Positions 19,001 to 24,340 of a stretch of 24,340 bases of DNA are shown piece by piece (positions within the stretch are counted from its first letter, which is position 1; every line of letters begins with the position of its first letter). A program made the translations under genes and the position numbers. Source of the stretch: Apostichopus parvimensis (taxonomy: Eukaryota > Echinodermata > Holothuroidea > Aspidochirotida > Stichopodidae); NCBI GenBank assembly GCA_000934455.1, contig KN885344.1:36378-60717 (forward strand), given 5' to 3'. The notes beneath the pieces were generated by a model that worked only from the letters and a program-made list of their open reading frames with translations, was not told where the DNA came from and searched no databases.

Positions 19001-20952
19001 TATTATATGAAATCAAAATGCATTAGTGTGATTCCTATCGGCATAGTTCACTCTGCTGCTCACACATGAATTTGGTGATTTTTTTTTTTTTTTTGGTGAT
19101 AATAATAATAATTTGCATTCCATATACCATTCTCATTTGTAGGTGACATTTGAAATAATGGGCATCATCGCTGTCTTGACCAATGTTGCCTTACTGGCCA
19201 TGTCACCAGAGGTCCAAGAACTAGTATCCCATCTCAGTACAGCAAAGTTTATTTTACTTTTTGTGGCTGTAGAGGTATGGACCATGACTTATATAATTAC
19301 AACATTGGAGATTGAACTTTTATGTACAATTCCCTGTACCTCTGCTTAAAATGTGAAGTACATGTCATCATTAAACCCACTCTACCTTTTTTTGAAACAA
19401 ACGTAAAGTACCTCCCCATTGTCCAGCACTGCAAGCATTAACAAGCTAACTATTATTGAGGGTGTAGTAGTAGTAGTAGTATAAATCCTGTCAGGATCAC
19501 AGCTGTGCATTCTGTGATCATTTCCAAATTTGCAAATTGAGTTTTAATTAATTTCATGACCTAGTCAGACTGTGTGTAATTAATTTTCTTGCTTTGAGCT
19601 TTTCATCAAGTTCCATCAAGTGCTCATTATTTACTGCTAAAACCTAAACTTCATTGAAAACCTGTAAATCCTGCCTAATACTGCAATATTGCAGGTTAGG
19701 GAGCCATGCAGTGGCTCATTTGAAATCATGTCTGTGTGATTTAATCGAATGACTTTCTCTGGTTTATCAAGCCTTCTTTTGTCCAAAAGTGCTGAAAGAA
19801 ATTACAAATCAGGTGTGCTCATTCTGTCATTGATAAACAACATATCACAAACTTTGCCAAAAGTTGTTGAGAGTGAGCAAAGAAAGCTGTCTTTTGATAA
19901 CAAGATTAAAGATGTTTCATAAAAAGTTTCCCCTCACAAGTTTCCTGAAACTTGTCATGTTTAATTCATATAATCTTGACAGGGTGTGGTTTCTTTACGT
20001 TCCCCGCCTCTTCTTCCTCCAGCATGTCTTCCTGGCTATTAAGGCAGCCATAGCCATCCTCATCCCTGACTTACCAGACTGGATGGAGGAAGAGCTTGCC
20101 AAGGAGGAGTACCAGTCCAGACATGCCCTGAACCAAAAGGTAAAATACTTTCTTGTCCTTTATAAAAGTAATATGCTCTGGCAGACCTGTATTGAGTCTG
20201 TACTTTTAGTCTAGCATTGTTACAGGTTGTAATTGTCCTCAGACTTGCGGATCTGTGCTTGTCTTCTTGCTTGGGATATTTTCAGCAGTAATCAAAAGAA
20301 CAAATTCAAGAGTGTTGTACACGTGCATCGAGCCATGTACTCATACTTAAAGTGAACTTACACTTATACTAGTACTCAGATTATACTTGTACTAATACTA
20401 CAAACCTGTGCTCAAAACTCATCTGCCAGGTAAAGACATAGATGGACATCCTGTGGTATGTCGGCCACATGTCTCAAGATGTCCTGAGTGGGGAATCAAC
20501 ATCTGTTTGGACAGTGAATGATGTTTAGAATTTTGTCTGAAGTAAAGACATTGCAATTTATTTCTTATATAATTCCAGGCTGTCTTTTGTTATCGATCTA
20601 TTATTGGCAGCAGCTGGTATTAACTGTTATCTGTGGGTTTTCAGAGATCACTACCCTTCTTTACCTAAAATTACAAACTCAATATCCTGTCAATGGTAAC
20701 AATTTACCCACAATGATAGCTACAACTTCATGTGCGTGGTTACAGTGAGGCCTCCACATTAAAGTCTATCAGATTCAGTCATGAAAGTAAAATGGTCATC
20801 TCAGCTATCAGTCCACGAATAAAGGTAAATGCGATTAGAAAATTTAAAAAATATAAATCTATAACCTCTCAAATTTCTTTTCACTTTTATTCCTCATGCA
20901 GAAAGCAGCAGAAATGGAAATGAGCTTGTCCGAGGAAAAGAAAGACATGTGA
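15841..20952 (+). CDS. ANO10: Anoctamin-10-like (TMEM16K) protein, C-terminal five exons
   Basis: Five exons (15841-16050, 17100-17291, 19143-19274, 20023-20139, 20902-20952) join in phase 0 throughout to encode 233 residues and a TGA stop. They match the C-terminal third of anoctamins, from the TM5/TM6 region to the end, and resemble ANO10 most closely ([33 protein letters not shown]). ANO10/TMEM16K is a Ca2+-activated phospholipid scramblase of the ER with roughly 660 residues in human. Acidic residues sit at all six positions that bind Ca2+ in TMEM16 proteins (see the exons). All introns are GT-AG, of 1049, 1851, 748 and 762 bp. The 5' exons are not found in the window. The plus-strand gene is convergent or nested relative to the minus-strand NAT-like genes, with no visible functional link. 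Confidence 0.93.
16465..16546. repeat. 27-bp tandem triplication in the intron
   Basis: Three copies of CTGCCTGTCCCATATGGATA followed by TCTTGGT. The last two (16493-16519, 16520-16546) are identical; the first (16465-16492, 28 bp) is diverged. The unit is nine codons long, so it keeps frames open on both strands and inflates spurious ORFs here. Confidence 0.95.
16682..16704. repeat. Short GC-rich hairpin in the intron
   Basis: GCCCAGT (16682-16688) and ACTGGGC (16698-16704) are perfect inverse copies around the loop GGCGGTCGG. The surrounding 16,300-16,760 segment is GC-richer than the rest of the intron and may be a transposon fragment. It includes CAGTGGCGG, the same nonamer that ends the hAT-like element at 22675, but no second end or TSD is visible. 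Confidence 0.6.
17100..17291 (+). CDS. ANO10: Anoctamin exon B (TM7-TM8, Ca2+ site)
   Basis: Sixty-four codons between the acceptor TATTGACAG|GGA and the donor TGGCAG|GTGAGA. This is the most conserved anoctamin block. Numbered in the exon, D5 and E8 (FDDYLEL) match E702 and E705 of TMEM16A, and E37 and D41 (NNVIEVKSD) match E734 and D738, the TM7/TM8 Ca2+ ligands. The following [15 protein letters not shown] is the typical post-TM8 loop. The preserved ligands argue for a functional Ca2+-regulated protein. Confidence 0.95.
18038..18605. mobile_element. Non-autonomous DNA transposon (MITE), 568 bp, in the intron
   Basis: The left end GCAGCATTTTGCGTT and the inverse of the right end (GCAGCATTTTGCGTTTTG) form a perfect 15-bp terminal inverted repeat. 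It is flanked by TTAAA on both sides (18033-18037 and 18606-18610), a 5-bp target duplication, or TTAA with one extra A. It has no coding capacity. An internal hairpin pairs CCAGGGAGCTG (18320-18330) with CAGCTCGCTGG (18339-18349), one mismatch. It differs in sequence from the element at 3519-3878 but shares the TTAA target, as in piggyBac or Kolobok groups. Confidence 0.88.
19143..19274 (+). CDS. ANO10: Anoctamin exon C (TM9)
   Basis: Forty-four codons between the acceptor CATTTGTAG|GTG and the donor GTAGAG|GTATGG. It contains the hydrophobic helix [20 protein letters not shown] (TM9-like) and the beginning of the next helix, [10 protein letters not shown], which continues into exon D. The AVE|H junction matches the AVEH sequence of ANO10. 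Confidence 0.93.
19675..19701. repeat. Near-perfect palindrome in the intron
   Basis: The core CTGCAATATTGCAG (19681-19694) is a perfect 14-bp palindrome. It extends to CCTAATA on the left and GTTAGG on the right with one-base slippage. No role is evident. Confidence 0.85.
20023..20139 (+). CDS. ANO10: Anoctamin exon D (TM10 and C-terminal tail)
   Basis: Thirty-nine codons after a strong pyrimidine tract (CCGCCTCTTCTTCCTCCAG|CAT), ending at [32 protein letters not shown] completes the last helix; IPDxP is the family-typical end of TM10. A charged, helix-prone tail follows ([19 protein letters not shown]). Confidence 0.93.
20902..20952 (+). CDS. ANO10: Anoctamin exon E (C-terminus and stop)
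   Basis: Sixteen codons plus TGA after the acceptor CCTCATGCAG|AAA. The peptide [16 protein letters not shown] is short, charged and Lys-rich, like the end of ANO10. Phase 0 and the charged composition continue from exon D. The exon is too short for ordinary ORF detection. Confidence 0.85.
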   Translation, partial: KAAEMEMSLSEEKKDM

Positions 20953-22666
20953 TCAACATATAATTAATATTAATGAGAGACAAATTTCATCTCAACTGAA
21001 TATTCATGAGAGAAAACATCTCACTTTAATCTGGAATTTTGGTAGCAATTAATATTTATTTCTAATATTTTTATAAGGCATTTCTCTACAATTCTTTTCA
21101 ATAATACAACTTTTTCTATTTTCTTTCCATGATACCACTTTCTATATTTCTTTCTTAAAAGATATTAGATTAACTCATTTCCTCAATCGCTGTGATTTGC
21201 TGTAAAGGTTTCACGGCATGCTGGCTTTCTTGTGTCTTTTTCTTTCATTCTAACGGTGCTTTTATGGGGTTTTGTTCTTGATAATGTTACAGGGCATTCT
21301 TGTCATCTACATCCATGCTTTATATTTGTAAGGTAAGAGTTAAGAGATCAAAATTTGGTGAAAATGTAGTAGTAGAGGCTACATAACGAGAATTTAATTA
21401 TCACCATACTATAAGTAGCTGTTTTGTCTTTATAAGAAGTAGTCTGCCTAATATGCAAAAACAAAGAAACATCACCTGTTGTTTGTCTAGAAGTTTAGTT
21501 TTCAAACAGATGATTAATACCTCAAGAACATTTACAACTCACACTTATCAATAGTAAATGTGAGGTGAATGTATGGCATAGTGTTTAGAAGTGATGAACC
21601 ACACTACACCACAACAATTAGGTTCTTGGCTCAAAACCTAGTGAAGGACTGAAATTGCTGCTCTACAGTGTCATTGAGTGGAGTCTTCCATTGCTCCATG
21701 GATGGGTGAAGTGGCCAGCATCATGATTCTCTAAACACTTATCATAAAGGGTTTGGTATATACTGGTAGTCATCAACAAGGCAAGGCTTGGCATAAACCA
21801 GTAGTTATCCAAGATCATCACATGACCAATGGAAACCAGAAGGCAATCCATGGAGTTGCAGATCTCATGACAAAGATTTGGTATTTGACGGCTGATGGTT
21901 TCATCACTCTGATTCAAAAACAAGATGATTACCCATCATATGTTTGGTAGTGAACCAAAACTACCCAGAAGGATGGTGATGCATCCTGTGTGGCCATGTC
22001 ATGATGAATAAACTCTGGCTGTGGATATGTCCATTGGGACTAGAAACGTCAGGGCAGTAGTATGTTTGCCAAGTGGGTGGGTTGAGTATAATGTATCACA
22101 TTTCCAAATAACAAGAGACACCGGCAGTGTGCATCAGTTCTTCAGTGGTCAAACGGTAAAACTGAAGTTCACAGAATCTCGTCACCTCTTCAACTCAGAT
22201 AGAGCAGAGAGGGCAACATTGCACATACAATGTGCCTGTTACAATAAGATCGTGTCGGAATGTCTGTACAAGAAAAAGCCTCAGATAAAGAAATAGTGTG
22301 ATGATGACCTAAAGGTTACACAATAGGGCATTGATATATATTGAGGTGACTAAAGCGAGTGAACAGAACATATTAAAGATATGTGCAGAGGTAATACAAC
22401 ATGAGTTTGAATATTATCAAATCTTCATAGTAACACCGGGGCCTGTGTAAAGCACACCTTGTCTACTCTCTTTTAGTGTCCATGTCCATGAAAGACCATT
22501 AATATTGGTAATCATGTCACTCTAATTCAGAGATGGTTAAAGTGAACAATACAGATCATTTAGGTCAGAACCCATCTGACAGCGCCCTCTATTGAGACAA
22601 TGCTGGAGAGCCCCTTGTATAGTTTGGATTCTATAGTCCAGCTCGCCCCTCATTTATTTCAATATA
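20953..22666. other. 3' flank / probable 3' UTR of the anoctamin gene
   Basis: AT-rich sequence follows the stop. Two plus-strand frames, at 21753-21950 and 22021-22296 (91 codons), have no recognisable domain. No other exon or RNA gene is seen. Confidence 0.5.
22007..22012 (+). promoter_or_regulatory. Possible polyadenylation signal of the anoctamin gene
   Basis: This is the first exact AATAAA I noticed after the stop codon, followed within 20-30 bases by a GT-rich patch (GGCTGTGGATATGT). It would give a 3' UTR of about 1.07 kb. Variant signals closer to the stop cannot be excluded. Confidence 0.3.
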
Positions 22667-22674
22667 TTTATGAA

Positions 22675-23043
22675 CAGTGGCGGAGCTAGGGGTATTGGTC
22701 AAGGGGGGCGAGAATGGTCTGTAGGGGCGCTTTCAACACTAAGTGGAGCACCACCACAGGTTGGCGCGGAGCGTACAGAAATTTTTGAGTAAAGATACTT
22801 CCTAGATAGCCGGAAATGACCCTTTCCTGGCCTTGCTAATTTGCAGAAACGAAGAATAAATAGGTGTCATCGCCAACAAAATGTGACAAATGTCAATAGG
22901 TAGATGAGAGCGCAATAAAAAAGTAAATAATCGCGAATAAATAAAAAGTGGTAAAATGCTGAAAAGGGCGCCAGCAGTCCATTTGAGTCCGTCAGGGGGG
23001 GCATCCGCCCCCCCCCCCTGACTGTATGGACGCTCCGCCACTG
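22675..23043. mobile_element. hAT-like non-autonomous element, 369 bp, with perfect 8-bp TSD
   Basis: The element begins CAGTGGCGGAGC and ends with its exact inverse GCTCCGCCACTG (12-bp terminal inverted repeat). It is bounded by identical 8-bp copies of TTTATGAA at 22667-22674 and 23044-23051. An 8-bp duplication with CAGTGGCGG termini is diagnostic of hAT superfamily insertions. The interior has G/C-rich tracts near both ends and no transposase; a 79-codon minus-strand frame inside it is not meaningful. The perfect TSD suggests a relatively recent insertion. Confidence 0.95.
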
Positions 23044-23051
23044 TTTATGAA

Positions 23052-23960
23052 GGCATGCAATCAGATTGGTGGAGTATAGGCTGAGAAAAAGAGGCTGGAT
23101 ACTATGTAAAAGTCAAATGAGTCAGAAACATCACTTTAATAGGATACAGGTGACTTTATATCAGCTTATGATATTGACTTGATACAGTCTAATGCTATCG
23201 TTGGCAACTCCCGATAAGATGTTAAAAGTTTATAGTGGTCATGCAACTCACATAGTTATGCTTCAGTGTAACATGTTAGATTGTTATTCATAGGCAATCG
23301 TTACAGTCTTCATACCAAGTAAAATCCTAAATTAATTAAGAATTGTTTGACAGTAGTTTTTACTCTAATCAGTAAATGCTGAGCCTGTCAAGAGGCTGGT
23401 ATACATAGTCTAGTGTGAGTACAGGTTAATACATGACATTAAACTAGGTGAAGAATTATACTGGCAATGATATTTCAGACAACATTCCAAAAGATATGTA
23501 AGCTCACTGCTGTTGCAGACGTCTTACAGAAGTGGACATTTGTGATTTAATGTCACAATTAGTTAACATATTGGGCATATTCGATCAATTCTCAACACTC
23601 TCATTAAAATATTCCATTTTACAAATATATTTTTGTACTTTCACTGCATGTTTTTACTCATGTTAGTTACCATATCAACAGACCAGTTTACCTAGTCATG
23701 TATTATCAAGAGTGAAAAGTAAGTTTTGTCTTTGAAATCTCCAAATGTCGAGTACTCAGGTCAATGCTTTCTGTCATATGCATATTGCATTGTTATAATA
23801 TCAGGGAAAAGTTTTCATATTAAATTTTATTTTTCAGCCCAAAAAAGAACAAATTATTTCATTGCTTGCTTTGATCAATTATGGCATATTAGAAGTACTC
23901 ACTACAACATGTACAAAAGCAAATGACTCTAAATGTAACATAAAGGTTTAATAGTTTTTG
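23052..23960. other. Non-coding stretch, no gene seen
   Basis: AT-rich sequence without a recognisable exon, RNA gene or transposon end on either strand. Confidence 0.5.
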
Positions 23961-24340
23961 TGCACAAAGAGCATATAGGTACTATGTATTTGGACAACGA
24001 TCACACAGAGCATGTAGGTTCTATGTATTTGGAGCATATAGGTACAATGTATTCGCACAACGATCACACAGAGCATATAGGTTCTATGTATTCGGACAAC
24101 GATCACACAGAGCATGTAGGTTCTATGTATTTGGAGCATATAGGTACTATGTATTCGCACAACGATCACACAAAGAGCATATAGGTTCTTTGTATTTGGA
24201 ACATATAGGTACTATGTATTTGGACAACGATCACACAAAGAGCATGTAGGTTCTATGTTTTAGGAGCATATAGGTACTATGTATTCGCACAACGATCACA
24301 CACAGAGCATATAGGTTCTATGTATTAGGAGCATATAGGT
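23961..24340. repeat. Composite minisatellite running off the window end
   Basis: A 24-25-bp core (GCATATAGGTACTATGTATT and its GCATGTAGG / TTCTATG variants) recurs about 12 times. Successive cores are spaced either 24-25 bp or 38-42 bp apart; the longer spacing adds the spacer GACAACGATCACACA. Long and short spacings mostly alternate, giving a higher-order unit of about 64 bp. Both strands are free of stops for over 70 codons, producing repetitive MYLEHIG-type frames, but no start context or splice evidence supports a gene. The right edge is beyond the window. Confidence 0.93.

Noticed and set aside
21545..21660. Possible tRNA-derived SINE (A-box-like and GGTTCTTGGC stretch)
   Set aside because: The B-box does not match GGTTCRANNCC and no cloverleaf or tail repeat is visible.
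22021..22296. 91-codon plus-strand frame after the anoctamin gene
   Set aside because: No recognisable family, no clear splice or start context, and it follows a possible polyadenylation signal. I cannot support it as a gene.
22802..23041. 79-codon minus-strand frame
   Set aside because: It lies wholly inside the hAT-like element and runs through its inverted repeat.
23948..24184. Repetitive 73-74-codon frames on both strands
   Set aside because: They are translations of the minisatellite with no start context, splice site or flanking coding sequence.

Overview
This window is eukaryotic nuclear DNA from an animal. It is AT-rich, has GT-AG introns, a vertebrate-like anoctamin gene, minisatellites and small DNA transposons. 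The repeat texture and the mix of families suggest a marine invertebrate deuterostome, possibly an echinoderm such as a sea cucumber, but that is inference.

Left half (1-9.5 kb): two large coding exons on the minus strand (1229-2134 and 8525-9433) encode paralogous proteins of the arylamine N-acetyltransferase (NAT, Acetyltransf_2) fold. Each keeps a Cys-His-Asp triad with identical spacing. Both exons begin at a splice acceptor in phase 0 and lack a usable start codon, so each gene needs an upstream exon. A good candidate for the second gene lies at 11825-12076 (minus): an Arg/Ser-rich, mitochondrial-presequence-like reading frame ending at a phase-0 GT donor. Between the two NAT exons lie a 46-bp minisatellite, split by a TTAA-flanked 360-bp inverted-repeat element, and a 62-63-bp tandem repeat.

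Middle (9.5-15.8 kb): mostly non-coding. It holds a two-copy 109-bp duplication and, at about 12.5-14.3 kb, what looks like the 3' end of a Ty3/gypsy-type retrotransposon on the minus strand. The visible parts are an open frame, a polypurine tract and a long TGT...ACA LTR.

Right half (15.8-21 kb): five exons on the plus strand encode the C-terminal ~233 residues of an anoctamin most like ANO10/TMEM16K, an ER phospholipid scramblase. All phases and splice sites fit, and the stop is at 20950-20952. The 5' exons were not found in the window. One intron carries a second inverted-repeat element (568 bp, 5-bp TTAAA duplication).

Right end (21-24.3 kb): 3' flank, a complete 369-bp non-autonomous hAT-like element with a perfect 8-bp target duplication, and a composite minisatellite running off the window. 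The NAT genes and the anoctamin show no evident functional link. No prokaryotic features, CRISPR, tRNA or rRNA genes were seen.
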